Shown: positions 37,542-46,575, counted from the first letter of the stretch. The stretch: 64,000 nucleotides of DNA from RHKK01 sp964596245 (GCA_964596245.1 CAZQSK010000001.1:62001-126000), one strand, 5' to 3'. Notes: a model not told the origin generated them from the letters alone. A program made the numbers and translations.

Positions 37542-39572
37542 ATGCTGCGATTTGCGAGGGGTTGGTTGATGCTATGTGCGTTAGTCGGAAGTGCCGTATT
37601 AGGCTGGATGGCACCCGTATCGGCTCAAGGACCGCTTATACTTGGAGAAGTTGCTTGGGCCGGGTCATCAAAATCGACGGCTGATGAATGGATTGAGTTA
37701 TGGAATCTTGGTGATGAACCCCTGGATTTAAACGGGTATAAGCTTTTGGGCGCTGGTGGAAGCAGCGGCATCCCGTTTGTTGCAAATGACATCATTCCCC
37801 CACGCTCCGCCTATTTGATTTCGAATTATGCGGGATCTGATCCAAAGTCTTCACTCGCCATCGAACCACAAAAAGTTACGAGCGCCGTCTCTCTATCGAA
37901 TGATCATCTGAGCATATCGCTTATCGATGCTGATGGAAAAGCATTGGACGTGGTTGGAGATGGCGGAGCTCCGGCTGCAGGCTCAAGCACACCGACGCGT
38001 GCAACCATGATCAGAAAATTGGATGGAACGTGGATCACGGGAACAACACGTGAACGTTTGGATGTAGATGTTGCTGATTTCGGTACTCCGGGAATCTGCG
38101 ATGAATGCTTCACAACGCCGACAAGTACGGAGCCGGTTACGACGACACTAGAAATTGTAACGCCAACCACAACAGCAGAAAGGCTACCAACAACAACTAC
38201 GGAACCGATTCTTGTAACACCCGCCCCCATGCCGACAATATTTCCAAACATTCGACTGCATCGCATCTTCCCTGCGCCGCCGAGCGGTCAAAAAGAATGG
38301 GTGGAACTTCTTTTACCAGGAACGAATCCAAACGTTCTAGATGGATATGCGCTTTACGATGCGACCGGACGCATCACGCTCTTCCCTGTCAGCGATCCAT
38401 CGCTTCAAACACAAACAGATCGCGTCATTCAAGTCAGATTAACAAGCGCAAAACTAAATAATGGTGGCGACACGGTGGAACTACGTCGTCCTGATGGGAG
38501 CGTGGTTGAGCGAATGGTCTATGAAAAAACACCATCAGGAGATACCTGGACCAAAAATCCTGACGGAACAGCTTGGATACTTGAATCAAATGATGCGATG
38601 GATGAAGTGGAGCTTGTGACAGCCCCAATCGAAACCCCTCCAATAATCGAACTTCCCATCTTGTCGCCGGGTGACGCTGATGTGGGGACCCCGGCAGCGC
38701 GCAGCTACGCGAGCACTGACGGGGTGACATCAGCGGCAGGACCCGGCGATGCAGAGGAAGTGACGAATACGGAGGCGGCAGGACCCGTGACAGCCGAGCA
38801 AAAACCCGCGCCTAAAAAAACCACAACCAAGAAAATCGTGAAAACAATTTCGACCGATATCACTATGCTAACAAAGATAGAACCGAATACACGCGTCACG
38901 CTAAGCGGCACGGTTGCAACCAAGCCAGGTATTCTCGGGAAACACCAGTACGTCTTACTCGCACCGGATGGTCATGGGTTGTTTGTCCGAGGCACAAGCA
39001 AGCAAGTCTCTCCCCCGCTTGGAGCAACGATCCGCGTCACAGGAACACTCACGTTAAATGACGACGGGCTTTCGCTGGGGATATCATCCAGCGATCGCTG
39101 GCAAAAAGAGCATGCAAAAACCGAGCCCGAATCCCGTCCGGTAAACTTTATGGAGCTTGATCTAGAAGATGGCTGGAGCTTGGTAGACGTGACGGGAACG
39201 GTCCGCGAAATCAAAACAACGAGCGCGGTACTCGATTTAGGCGATGCATTGGTAAACGTTTCTATCAAAGCAGCGAGCGGATACCGAGCCGCACGTCTAA
39301 AGGAAGGAGACGTGATTCGTCTGCGCGGGCTACTCGATGATCGAGGCGACGAACCAATGATCGTGCTACGTAACGCAGAAGATATCGAGATCATTTCACA
39401 TGCAGCACTGGCTAAAGTGGAGGCATCGAAACCGGCAGGGCTCCCAAACTGGACTCCCTTTGGCGCTGCCGGATTCACGGTGGCAATCACTCAGGGGTTC
39501 AAACATTTAAAGCGCATGCGCGATGAAAAACGCATACGCGATCTCGCTTCCGCTTCATATGGTTCTTCTTAA
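37542..39572 (+). CDS. Secreted lamin-tail and OB-fold surface protein
   Basis: 676 residues. A signal peptide (MLCALVGSAVLGWMAPVSA) is followed by a lamin-tail domain (about residues 32-140, with DEWIELWNLGDEPLDLNGYK) and a Thr-rich linker. A second, more divergent lamin-tail-like domain (GQKEWVELLLPG) follows, then a Lys/Thr linker and two OB-fold-like segments (TLSGTVATKPGILGKHQYVL and DVTGTVREIKTTSAVL). A hydrophobic stretch near the C-terminus may anchor it, leaving a basic tail. Bacterial lamin-tail domains often accompany exported nucleases and DNA-binding domains, so binding of extracellular DNA is possible but unproven. Confidence 0.75.
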   Translation: MLRFARGWLMLCALVGSAVLGWMAPVSAQGPLILGEVAWAGSSKSTADEWIELWNLGDEPLDLNGYKLLGAGGSSGIPFVANDIIPPRSAYLISNYAGSDPKSSLAIEPQKVTSAVSLSNDHLSISLIDADGKALDVVGDGGAPAAGSSTPTRATMIRKLDGTWITGTTRERLDVDVADFGTPGICDECFTTPTSTEPVTTTLEIVTPTTTAERLPTTTTEPILVTPAPMPTIFPNIRLHRIFPAPPSGQKEWVELLLPGTNPNVLDGYALYDATGRITLFPVSDPSLQTQTDRVIQVRLTSAKLNNGGDTVELRRPDGSVVERMVYEKTPSGDTWTKNPDGTAWILESNDAMDEVELVTAPIETPPIIELPILSPGDADVGTPAARSYASTDGVTSAAGPGDAEEVTNTEAAGPVTAEQKPAPKKTTTKKIVKTISTDITMLTKIEPNTRVTLSGTVATKPGILGKHQYVLLAPDGHGLFVRGTSKQVSPPLGATIRVTGTLTLNDDGLSLGISSSDRWQKEHAKTEPESRPVNFMELDLEDGWSLVDVTGTVREIKTTSAVLDLGDALVNVSIKAASGYRAARLKEGDVIRLRGLLDDRGDEPMIVLRNAEDIEIISHAALAKVEASKPAGLPNWTPFGAAGFTVAITQGFKHLKRMRDEKRIRDLASASYGSS

Positions 39573-39702
39573 ACTCCATCCGGCCGTTGTTCATGCCTCG
39601 ATCGAGGATCTAATCGCCGCGGTCAGAGAACTGCAAGACATCTCGCGTGATCTCGCGCTCCAAACTCAACAACTAGCCGAGACGTTACGGGACGGCCAAT
39701 AA
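39559..39702 (+). CDS. Small coiled-coil hypothetical protein
   Basis: A 47-residue frame starting MVLLKLHPAVVHASIEDLIA, with a heptad-like helix (LQDISRDLALQTQQLAETL). It overlaps the last 14 bases of the preceding gene in another frame and is followed by a terminator 8 bases after the stop. There is no Shine-Dalgarno sequence. It may be translationally coupled, or may be chance. Confidence 0.4.
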   Translation: MVLLKLHPAVVHASIEDLIAAVRELQDISRDLALQTQQLAETLRDGQ

Positions 39703-39710
39703 ATAAAACG

Positions 39711-39736
39711 AAAAAGACGCCCGAAGGCGTCTTTTT
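39711..39736. terminator. Shared terminator
   Basis: AAAAAGACGCC/GGCGTCTTTTT with a CGAA loop, serving both the plus-strand surface-protein unit and minus-strand tRNA-Gly. Confidence 0.88.
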
Positions 39737-39739
39737 CTA

Positions 39740-39814
39740 TGGAGCGGGTAGAGGGAGTCGAACCCTCATCTCCACCTTGGCAAGGTGGCATAATAGCCGC
39801 TATACGATACCCGC
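39740..39814 (-). tRNA. tRNA-Gly (anticodon GCC), CCA encoded
   Basis: Acceptor GCGGGTA/TACCCGC, anticodon stem CCACC/GGTGG with loop TTGCCAA, T-arm GAGGGTTCGACTCCCTC. CCA is encoded at 39,740-39,742. Confidence 0.94.
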
Positions 39815-39850
39815 GTGATATGTCTCGCGGGCCCTACGTTAGCAGCGTCC

Positions 39851-40555
39851 TCAAGACTTGGCAAGATAGGTGCGACGCCTGGCTTCGGGGAAATGCTCGA
39901 TAGCATAGCGAAGGGCTGTTCGGGGCATATCGGCCTTATGGCGCGCCAAAAAGGCCTCTAACTCCGCTTTGGAACAGCGCTTCCCTACCTCGCGTAGCAT
40001 CCAGCCAACCGCCTTATGCATCAGGTCATGCTTGTCCTTTAGAAGCTTGGTAGCGATACGGATGGCTTGTTTTGAATCACCTCGATTGATCGCATCGGCC
40101 GTCGCGATCATGGCGATACGTCGTTCCCACATGTTTTTAGAAGCCGCAAGACGATCGAGAAGCCGATCATCTTTTCCAGCCAAATGCGCACCTACTATTT
40201 TATGCGCCGACGTATCTACCAAGTCCCAATTATTAATCCATTTTGTATGCTTAAGATAGAAATCGAATATGTTTTGTCTCCCCTTCTCATCGGCCTTCGG
40301 ATATTGCAACGTAAGGATGATCAACGCGAGCAAACGCTCTTCATGCCAAGGACTCTGCAGAAGCTTACTCACTTCCAGCAGCTCCATGCTCCGATAACGC
40401 GCGGCGACACTGCGGATCTGCGGAACCGTAACCCCGAGAAATCGATCGCCCTCTCCATACTCCCCTTTCCCCGTCTTAAAAAACCTACCGGAGGAGGCGG
40501 CCCTTGCCGGGCTTGCATGCGATCGTAAATCCTTCCGGGCTTGAGCCAGGCTCAT
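39851..40555 (-). CDS. DNA alkylation repair protein (AlkD-like HEAT-repeat glycosylase)
   Basis: 234 residues of helical repeats. Characteristic positions include INNWDLVDTSAHKIVG, whose Trp-Asp forms part of the AlkD active cleft, and ERRIAMIATADAINRG and HKAVGWMLREVGKRC, where the Trp and Arg contact damaged DNA. AlkD removes positively charged alkylated bases without flipping them. It begins MSLAQARKDLRSHASPARAA and is a single gene between two tRNAs. Confidence 0.9.
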   Translation of the reverse strand: MSLAQARKDLRSHASPARAASSGRFFKTGKGEYGEGDRFLGVTVPQIRSVAARYRSMELLEVSKLLQSPWHEERLLALIILTLQYPKADEKGRQNIFDFYLKHTKWINNWDLVDTSAHKIVGAHLAGKDDRLLDRLAASKNMWERRIAMIATADAINRGDSKQAIRIATKLLKDKHDLMHKAVGWMLREVGKRCSKAELEAFLARHKADMPRTALRYAIEHFPEARRRTYLAKS

Positions 40556-40570
40556 AGTCTCATTCTAATA

Positions 40571-40599
40571 CAAAACCCCCGCTTACGCAGGGGTTTTGT
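40571..40599 (-). terminator. tRNA-Ile terminator
   Basis: CAAAACCCC/GGGGTTTTG stem with inner GC pairs and a TTAC loop, 2 bases after the encoded CCA. Confidence 0.8.
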
Positions 40600-40600
40600 G

Positions 40601-40677
40601 TGGTGGGCGTGCCTGGACTCGAACCAGGGACCTTCACATTATCAGTGTGACGCTCTAACCAGCTGAGCTACACGCCC
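40601..40677 (-). tRNA. tRNA-Ile (anticodon GAT), CCA encoded
   Basis: Acceptor GGGCGTG/CACGCCC, anticodon stem TCACA/TGTGA with loop CTGATAA, D-arm AGCTCAGCTGGTTAGAGC. The anticodon GAU reads AUC and AUU. Confidence 0.94.
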
Positions 40678-40691
40678 TCATGGGCCAATAC

Positions 40692-40727
40692 AAACGCGGC
40701 GGTAGGTTACCCCAGGCCGCCGCGTTT
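40692..40727 (-). terminator. Long GC-rich hairpin after the lipoprotein pair
   Basis: A perfect 11-base stem AAACGCGGCGG/CCGCCGCGTTT with a 14-base loop, 12 bases after the stop on the minus strand. There is no long T run, so termination efficiency is uncertain. Confidence 0.6.
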
Positions 40728-40739
40728 CGCAAGGGGCCG

Positions 40740-41198
40740 TTATTCGACCGGCTGCTTAACCTCCCGGCGTACGCTGACCAACGATTTTGGCTTGCTGGAA
40801 CCCTGATCGATCACCGTAACCACAAAAGTGAGATCCCCTTTAATAAACGCTTCAGATGTGGAGTTGCCACGGGTTCCCTTCTCCCCTGGCGTCGCACCCA
40901 TGGCGCTGAATGACTGGCGATACCAAGCAAGAATAGCCGAGGCTTCATCGTCAGAGGTAAGCGACAAAATGGCCTGCTTCTCATCGGCAAAGGCGGAAAA
41001 CGTCTTACTTCCCGTATATTTGGGAATATCGGTCGGAAAATTCGCCGGAAGCTCGAATTCCGCGACGACCTTCATATCACGATTCTGTGGCGCACTATTC
41101 GAGGTCTTTGGCGCGGAGTTCGATGCAGGAGCCGGCGAGCAGCCAGCACCGAACAAAACCAATGCAGATGATGCGACCAGAAAAAAGGTTGTTTTCAT
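40740..41198 (-). CDS. Lipoprotein, unknown function
   Basis: 152 residues. The signal ends in the lipobox LFGAGC, so the mature protein should be lipid-anchored outside the cell membrane. After a Ser/Pro/Asn linker comes a domain with LPANFPTDIPKYTG and ILAWYRQSFSAMG, echoed in the preceding lipoprotein of the pair (41,200) as IPADFPADVIRYPN and VVEWYDAQYAAAG. The function is unknown. One base separates the two genes. Confidence 0.7.
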   Translation of the reverse strand: MKTTFFLVASSALVLFGAGCSPAPASNSAPKTSNSAPQNRDMKVVAEFELPANFPTDIPKYTGSKTFSAFADEKQAILSLTSDDEASAILAWYRQSFSAMGATPGEKGTRGNSTSEAFIKGDLTFVVTVIDQGSSKPKSLVSVRREVKQPVE

Positions 41199-41199
41199 G

Positions 41200-41688
41200 T
41201 TATTTCGCTTCAGAACGAGTTACGGTAATCACCGTTTTCGATTCTTTGGGCACCGCCTGGGTCTGAACCGTAATCTTCACCTTCCCCTTTTCATAGACGC
41301 GAAACAGCCCGAGCTTGGCGATACTTTCATCTTTCTCAAAACCCGCTGCTGCGTACTGAGCGTCATACCACTCAACGACTTTTTCTTGCGAGTCGGTGGT
41401 GAGAAAGTTTGCGATAGCGACATTACGCTCCTTCATATTCACGGCCGAGTTCACGGTCACGTTCGGATAACGGATAACATCGGCGGGAAAGTCTGCGGGA
41501 ATTTTCCCAAGCTCGATATCCGCATTCCCACCCGCCGATCCCTCGAGTAGACGCTCGGCCAGTTCTTCGCCGGCGCGCTCACTGGCCCCTCGTCGAATCT
41601 CGCGTGAGGCGGAAGAGAGCGGGTTGCAACCGGCACCAAGGACGCTCAGGAGCAACGCGGAGGTAAGAAGGTATTTCGCATGTTTCAT
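41200..41688 (-). CDS. Lipoprotein, paralogue of the adjacent gene
   Basis: 162 residues with lipobox VLGAGC after a signal starting MKHAKYLLTSALLLS. An Arg/Glu-rich helical linker precedes the shared domain (FPADVIRYPN, then EKVVEWYDAQYAAAGF, then VKITVQTQAVPKES). It is the first gene of the pair. The domain resembles small envelope domains that pair a short helix with a sheet; no function is known. Confidence 0.7.
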   Translation of the reverse strand: MKHAKYLLTSALLLSVLGAGCNPLSSASREIRRGASERAGEELAERLLEGSAGGNADIELGKIPADFPADVIRYPNVTVNSAVNMKERNVAIANFLTTDSQEKVVEWYDAQYAAAGFEKDESIAKLGLFRVYEKGKVKITVQTQAVPKESKTVITVTRSEAK

Positions 41689-41739
41689 ATAAAAAAATAA
41701 TTGGGATCGATGCTTCGAGCATACTCTCCAAGCGCCTGA

Positions 41740-42474
41740 TTAGCCAAACAGTTCCTGTTTCAGTCGCGTGCGTGTGTCAACTCCACGCTCTTCGAGCATG
41801 GCTCGTACGGCCTCCATGTATGACTTTGGTCCGCAGGTCAAAAACGTCTGCGTTTCAAGATTGGGCAGGTGTTTATCAAGCATGGCGCCATTGATACGTC
41901 CCGTCTCACCTTCCCAAACCGATGGCGCATCAAGAGTCAGGTTCACGATCAGCTTGAACCAAGGCGCGCGTTTTTCAAGCGCCATGAACTCTTCAAGATA
42001 CGCGGCATCCTCTACTGTTTTATTTGAATAGAAAAGCGTCACGGGACGGCTTGAGCCTTGCGCTTCCAATGAACGGATCATGGAGCGAAAAGGGGTAACC
42101 CCAATGCCGGCAGCAAACATCACGAGCGGGTTATCACCCGGCGGCGTGACGAAAACGCCAAACGGCCCCTGCAATCCGACAATGTCGTCGGGCATGAGCT
42201 GCTTTGCGCGCTTGGTGAAATCCCCCTCAAGCTTGATTCCGAACTTAAAACGTTCAGCTGATTCTTCCGGCGATGAAGCCACCGAGTAAGCAGCGCGGGC
42301 CCATGTCGTTCCGTCTGCATTCAACAAATGCAGATACAGCCACTGACCCGGCTTAAACGTCACCATATCCAACGGATCCTTGGGTTCAAGGATTAATGAA
42401 AAGGTGTCCGCCGTTTCCCAGGTCAGCTCGCACACACGGAACGGACGAACTTTGAGTACGGGATTTTCGGCCAT
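41740..42474 (-). CDS. Ferredoxin-NADP reductase-like flavoprotein
   Basis: 244 residues. The FAD-binding motif appears as RAAYSVASSPEES (RxxYS type) and the NAD(P)-binding part as MFAAGIGVTPFRSMIRSLE. The CGP motif TCGPKSYMEAV closes the nucleotide site. There is no iron-sulfur domain, so it needs a separate electron partner. Members move electrons between NAD(P)H and ferredoxin, flavodoxin or oxygenases; the substrate here is unknown. It follows ppa by 15 bases. Confidence 0.85.
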   Translation of the reverse strand: MAENPVLKVRPFRVCELTWETADTFSLILEPKDPLDMVTFKPGQWLYLHLLNADGTTWARAAYSVASSPEESAERFKFGIKLEGDFTKRAKQLMPDDIVGLQGPFGVFVTPPGDNPLVMFAAGIGVTPFRSMIRSLEAQGSSRPVTLFYSNKTVEDAAYLEEFMALEKRAPWFKLIVNLTLDAPSVWEGETGRINGAMLDKHLPNLETQTFLTCGPKSYMEAVRAMLEERGVDTRTRLKQELFG

Positions 42475-42489
42475 ACGGAAAAGAGGAAG

Positions 42490-43032
42490 CTAATGCTTCC
42501 CCTTGTAGGCTTCCATGGCGCCAGCGATTTCCGCTTTCGCTTCTTCGAGGCTGCCAAAGCCGTTGATTTGAATCTTATCGTACTTCTTCTTCTCGAGCTT
42601 CTTGTACTCCTTAAAGAACATGAGCAACTCTTCTTGGACATGCTTCGGCAACTGGTCGATGGACGTGAGCTCATCAAAGCGCGGGTCAACCTTGGAAACC
42701 GGAACCGCGATAATCTTCGCATCGTCGCCATCCTGGTCAGCAGTCTTGATCATGCCGATCGCACGGGCCTTCACCACACAACCCGTAAAGGTCGGGTGAG
42801 TGAGAAGCAAACAGACGTCAGTCGCATCACCATCACCGGCATGCGTTTGCGGGATGAAGCCGTAATCAAACGGGTAAAACGTCGGCTGATGCAAAACGCG
42901 GTCAAGCTTGAAGTAGCCGCCCTCCTCATCGTATTCGACCTTGTTGGAGGAACCCTTCGGAAGATCGATCACGACATTGAACTCGTCCGGCGTGCCGCAC
43001 GGGACTTCGTGGTAGAGGTTGATGCCTTTCAT
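42490..43032 (-). CDS. ppa: Inorganic pyrophosphatase
   Basis: Soluble family I pyrophosphatase of 180 residues, which drives biosynthetic reactions by hydrolysing PPi. The signature is DGDATDVCLL, where DGDPLDV is more common; the three Asp ligands are kept. PFDYGFIPQT and DPRFDEL are also conserved. Its -10 ends 8 bases before the ATG. Confidence 0.95.
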   Translation of the reverse strand: MKGINLYHEVPCGTPDEFNVVIDLPKGSSNKVEYDEEGGYFKLDRVLHQPTFYPFDYGFIPQTHAGDGDATDVCLLLTHPTFTGCVVKARAIGMIKTADQDGDDAKIIAVPVSKVDPRFDELTSIDQLPKHVQEELLMFFKEYKKLEKKKYDKIQINGFGSLEEAKAEIAGAMEAYKGKH

Positions 43033-43040
43033 AGGGCTTT

Positions 43041-43069
43041 ACGCTACAAAAATCGGGACAAAACGTCAA
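43041..43069 (-). promoter_or_regulatory. ppa promoter
   Basis: Minus strand: -35 TTGACG (43,064-43,069), 17-base spacer, TG-TAGCGT as -10 (43,041-43,046). It diverges from the dedA promoter and predicts a leaderless mRNA. Confidence 0.6.
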
Positions 43070-43083
43070 TCAAAAGCACCAAG

Positions 43084-43112
43084 TTGCGATCTTGGATCAT
43101 CAGCTTTATGAT
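43084..43112 (+). promoter_or_regulatory. dedA promoter
   Basis: -35 TTGCGA (43,084-43,089), 17-base spacer, -10 TATGAT (43,107-43,112), 14 bases before the ATG. Confidence 0.6.
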
Positions 43113-43126
43113 GCGAAGCATTTCCT

Positions 43127-43801
43127 ATGCTCGCCGAGCTCTTCTCCCCGCTGAATACCTGGCTATCGGATCTCGCGGTCCGCATTCCGCTTGAAGGGTT
43201 TGTGCTTTTCGGTTCGTTTATCGAAGAGGTGGTCGCCCCAATCCCGTCTCCGTTCATCATGACGGCCGCCGGCTCAATCGCGGTGGGACAAGGAAGACCG
43301 ATGGTGGCATTGCTTTGGATCGCCTTACTCGCAGCCGTTGGAAAAGTTGCCGGAACCTACATCCTCTATCTTGCCGCCGACAAGCTCGAAGATGTCCTCC
43401 TTCCACGATTCGGACGATTCCTCGGAATCACCCATTCCCAAATCGAGCGCATAGGCAAACATTTTTCGGGTAGCTGGAAAGACATACTCGTTCTTACCTT
43501 CATTCGATCTCTCCCTATCCTCCCAAGCGCGCCGGTATCGATTGCGTGTGGCGCCATCAAGCTCCCGTTACGAACATATCTGATCGGCACAAGCGCAGGC
43601 ACCGTCATTCGTAATCTTTTTTATCTGTATCTGGGATATGCCGGTCTCACCCAATCAAAAAACTTGTTGGACGGCGTCTCGAGCGTTGAATCGATAGTCG
43701 AAATCTTGATGGTGATAGGCGTCGCCTGCCTGATTCTCTGGGGATATCGCAAACGACGGCAGTCACTCAAGCAAACAGACCCTGCACATCCTCCCACGTA
43801 A
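43127..43801 (+). CDS. DedA-family membrane protein
   Basis: 224 residues with the DedA layout: an entry helix with the acidic EEVVAPIPSPF motif, then transmembrane segments and the conserved FIRSLPILPSAPVSIACGA region whose Arg and Pro-Gly residues typify the family. Bacterial members flip undecaprenyl phosphate or other lipids. The last 35 bases overlap the convergent SNF2 gene. A second, partial DedA gene lies at the right edge. Confidence 0.88.
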   Translation: MLAELFSPLNTWLSDLAVRIPLEGFVLFGSFIEEVVAPIPSPFIMTAAGSIAVGQGRPMVALLWIALLAAVGKVAGTYILYLAADKLEDVLLPRFGRFLGITHSQIERIGKHFSGSWKDILVLTFIRSLPILPSAPVSIACGAIKLPLRTYLIGTSAGTVIRNLFYLYLGYAGLTQSKNLLDGVSSVESIVEILMVIGVACLILWGYRKRRQSLKQTDPAHPPT

Positions 43802-45953
43802 GATCCTCAAGCGCTTCAGCCGTTTCTTGAACCAGCGCATCGAAGAGTTTCTTTTTGCGTTCCTGAAGCTCCATCACCTTTTCTTCCACCGTTCCCTTGG
43901 TGACGAGCTTATACACGTTCACGGTTTGCGTCTGACCAATACGATGCGCGCGGTCCATCGCCTGCGCTTCCACCATCGGATTCCACCACGGGTCGAACAG
44001 AATCACCGTGTCGGCCTCGGTCAGCGTCAAACCTGTTCCACCGGCGCGCAGCGACAACAAGAAGACGGCAACCTTGGGATCATTCGCAAAACGCTTGACC
44101 TCGGCCTGGCGATCCTTGGTTTTGCCTTCGATAGTCGCGTGACCAATCCCCTGACGATCAAGCTCTTCACGCAAGATGTCGAGCATGCCGGTGAACTGAC
44201 TGAACAGCAAAACCTTCTTTCCGCCTTCGCTCGCTTGGCGCACAAGTTCGAGCGCTAAACCCATTTTGCCGGACAACTCCTCCGTACGTGGGAGACGCGC
44301 ATCAGCCAAAGCCGGATGGTCGCAGATGCGACGCAACTTCATAAGCGCGGTTAAAATCTCGATGCGAGCACGCTTGAACCCTTTTTCTGCCACGGCGGCC
44401 TGCACTTCGCGACGCACATCCTCAAGCGTACGTGCGTACACCACGAGCTGCTCAGCCGAGAGAACGGCGTGGCTGATCTGTTCGACTTTCGGTGGAAGAT
44501 CGGAAAGTAAATTCGCTTTTGTACGGCGCAACATGAACGGCTTCACTTTCAAACGCAAACGCTCCAGGGCTTGATTGTCTTGGCGATCACGAATCGGCCG
44601 TTCGAACTTCAAACGGAACTCTTTGGCATTACCCAAAAAGTTCGGCATCAAATAGTCAAAGATGGACCACAGCTCATGCACGCCATTCTCCAGTGGCGTA
44701 CCTGTTAGCGCCAAACGAAACACCGCAGGAACGAGTTTGCAGGCCTTAGCCGTCGCGGTCGCGGCATTCTTGATGTACTGCGCTTCGTCGAGCGTACAGG
44801 TGCGGAACAATTTCTCGCGCTTCAAGTAATGCGGAATGTCACGCTGTAATGACGGGTAGGTCGTGATCACCAAATCGTATCCATCCAATTTTTTGATGAT
44901 CGCCTCGCGCTCTTCGGCGAGACCGTCCACGACAATTGTCTTCAATCCCGGCGCATATCGCTCGGCTTCTTCAAACCACGTGAGCGCAAGCGTCTTCGGA
45001 CACACCACCAAATCCGGCTGATCTCCTGGCTTGCGCGTGACGGATAAAAACGCAAGCACTTCAAGCGTCTTACCAAGACCCATTTCGTCCGCCAGGATTC
45101 CGCCGAAACCGTACTTACGCAGGAACATGATCCAAGCGACACCCTCTTTCTGATATGGACGCAGCACCGTATCGAGATGCGGCGGGAACGTAATTTTCTC
45201 GATCGGTTGTCCAGTTTTTACTTCGCGCAAAAACGTTTCAAACCCATCATCCATCGCCTGGATACGCGCGGCTTTACTGCGTTCAACCAAAGCCACCAAC
45301 TCAGGAGCAAACAGGAGCTGGGTTTCGAAGCGACCATCTTTCCCCTGCTTTGCGAGTGCGAGCAACTCAACCATCTGCTCCAACTCAGCGGCGTTTGCGT
45401 ATTCGATCAATTGTCCATCCGCGGTCTTGATATACGGCTTACCCGATTCAATGGCATCAATAATATCCTCCGTTTTCACGTCAGCCTGCTCCGCATGCCA
45501 AGCCAAAGAGAAATCAAACCAACCACCTGTGCCAGCCTTTACTTGAAGATCGGGCGTGATGGAAAGACTGCGAACAGTAAGCGAAGCCAACGTTTCTTTT
45601 GCCGCGTCTACGGTAAAGCGATATTCGATTTCGGATAGGATCTCCTTTGCAAAGGTATATGCGTCTTCCGCGAACACGCGGTAGCGATATGCTTCTTCGC
45701 CGGGAATGACGGGATACGCGTTGGCAAGAAACGTACGTGCCTCGCCCTCAACATCCAAATCGCGCTCAGGACCATGTAGCTTGCCGTCCTTTTCGACCTC
45801 CACATCTTCGCCTAGCAGCGGGATCTTGCAGGGCCCGTAGTCGGCAAATGCAAGGAGCTCAAACCCGCCCGCGGCATGCGGGGCAATCTTCACGCGGATC
45901 GTATCGAGGGGGTGACGCGTGATTTTTTTTCGCTCAGGCTTGCGGACGTCCAT
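43767..45953 (-). CDS. SNF2-family ATPase (bacterial SWI/SNF helicase)
   Basis: 728 residues from the Met at 45,953; the frame upstream of it is a shadow of the Nudix gene. The N-terminal 270 residues are a poorly conserved accessory region. Motif I DEMGLGKT lies near residue 290 and motif II DEAQ follows. The helicase C-terminal half has LLSLRAGGTGLTLTEADTVI and the motif VI segment AQAMDRAHRIGQ. Such proteins translocate on double-stranded DNA and displace bound proteins or RNA polymerase (RapA-like). Its 3-prime end overlaps dedA. Confidence 0.92.
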   Translation of the reverse strand: MDVRKPERKKITRHPLDTIRVKIAPHAAGGFELLAFADYGPCKIPLLGEDVEVEKDGKLHGPERDLDVEGEARTFLANAYPVIPGEEAYRYRVFAEDAYTFAKEILSEIEYRFTVDAAKETLASLTVRSLSITPDLQVKAGTGGWFDFSLAWHAEQADVKTEDIIDAIESGKPYIKTADGQLIEYANAAELEQMVELLALAKQGKDGRFETQLLFAPELVALVERSKAARIQAMDDGFETFLREVKTGQPIEKITFPPHLDTVLRPYQKEGVAWIMFLRKYGFGGILADEMGLGKTLEVLAFLSVTRKPGDQPDLVVCPKTLALTWFEEAERYAPGLKTIVVDGLAEEREAIIKKLDGYDLVITTYPSLQRDIPHYLKREKLFRTCTLDEAQYIKNAATATAKACKLVPAVFRLALTGTPLENGVHELWSIFDYLMPNFLGNAKEFRLKFERPIRDRQDNQALERLRLKVKPFMLRRTKANLLSDLPPKVEQISHAVLSAEQLVVYARTLEDVRREVQAAVAEKGFKRARIEILTALMKLRRICDHPALADARLPRTEELSGKMGLALELVRQASEGGKKVLLFSQFTGMLDILREELDRQGIGHATIEGKTKDRQAEVKRFANDPKVAVFLLSLRAGGTGLTLTEADTVILFDPWWNPMVEAQAMDRAHRIGQTQTVNVYKLVTKGTVEEKVMELQERKKKLFDALVQETAEALEDLTWEDVQGLFA

Positions 45954-45973
45954 TAGGGCCAGACGGTACCAGG

Positions 45974-46003
45974 TTGGCGCGAAAAAAGAAAGCTCCTTAT
46001 ACT
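45974..46003 (+). promoter_or_regulatory. Promoter of the Nudix-mutY unit
   Basis: -35 TTGGCG (45,974-45,979), 18-base spacer, -10 TATACT (45,998-46,003), 10 bases before the ATG. Confidence 0.55.
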
Positions 46004-46013
46004 CAGGGCAGCT

Positions 46014-46574
46014 ATGCCAGTCCCTCCGCCAAAGGAAGCCAAGAAAGTCTTCGAGGGCATCCTCGCGTCCGTCTATCAGTGGCCGCAACAAATGTATGAC
46101 GGGAGCACCGAAACATTCGAGTGCTACGTGCGGCACGACACGACGGCTGTCATCGCTTTTTTGGATAAAGAAACGATCGTCATGACCCTGCAGGAACAAC
46201 CTTCGCGCGGACAATTCTGGGATGCGCCGGGCGGGCGCGTTGACGATGGAGAAACGCTCGAAGAAGCGGCGCGTCGCGAGCTACATGAGGAGACGGGGTA
46301 CCGAGCCGGAAAATTCGAGATGCTCTCGCTGCGGAGATTCACCGGTCTGAGCCGCTTTGAGGAAGTCATCTACATCGCGACCGACCTCACGCTTGATCCA
46401 AATGGAAATCACGAAGACGCGGGAGAAAAAATCCAAGTCATTCCCATGAAATGGAACGATGCCGTCGCGAAATGTCTCAAGGGAGACATTCGAAGACCGG
46501 AAGTAGCCTTGGCTATTATCGGTATGGAGTTTGATCCGGAACAGAAAGCCCGGTTGCAAGCGTTCTTAAAATAA
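46014..46574 (+). CDS. Nudix hydrolase
   Basis: 186 residues. The Nudix box begins at GGRVDDGETLEEAARRELHE and ends ETGY, matching GX5EX7REUXEEXGU. The surrounding fold resembles ADP-ribose pyrophosphatases (PSRGQFWDAPGG before the box). The substrate is not determined. Because mutY lies two genes downstream in the same unit, sanitising oxidised nucleotides is an attractive alternative role. Confidence 0.9.
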   Translation: MPVPPPKEAKKVFEGILASVYQWPQQMYDGSTETFECYVRHDTTAVIAFLDKETIVMTLQEQPSRGQFWDAPGGRVDDGETLEEAARRELHEETGYRAGKFEMLSLRRFTGLSRFEEVIYIATDLTLDPNGNHEDAGEKIQVIPMKWNDAVAKCLKGDIRRPEVALAIIGMEFDPEQKARLQAFLK

Positions 46575-46575
46575 T

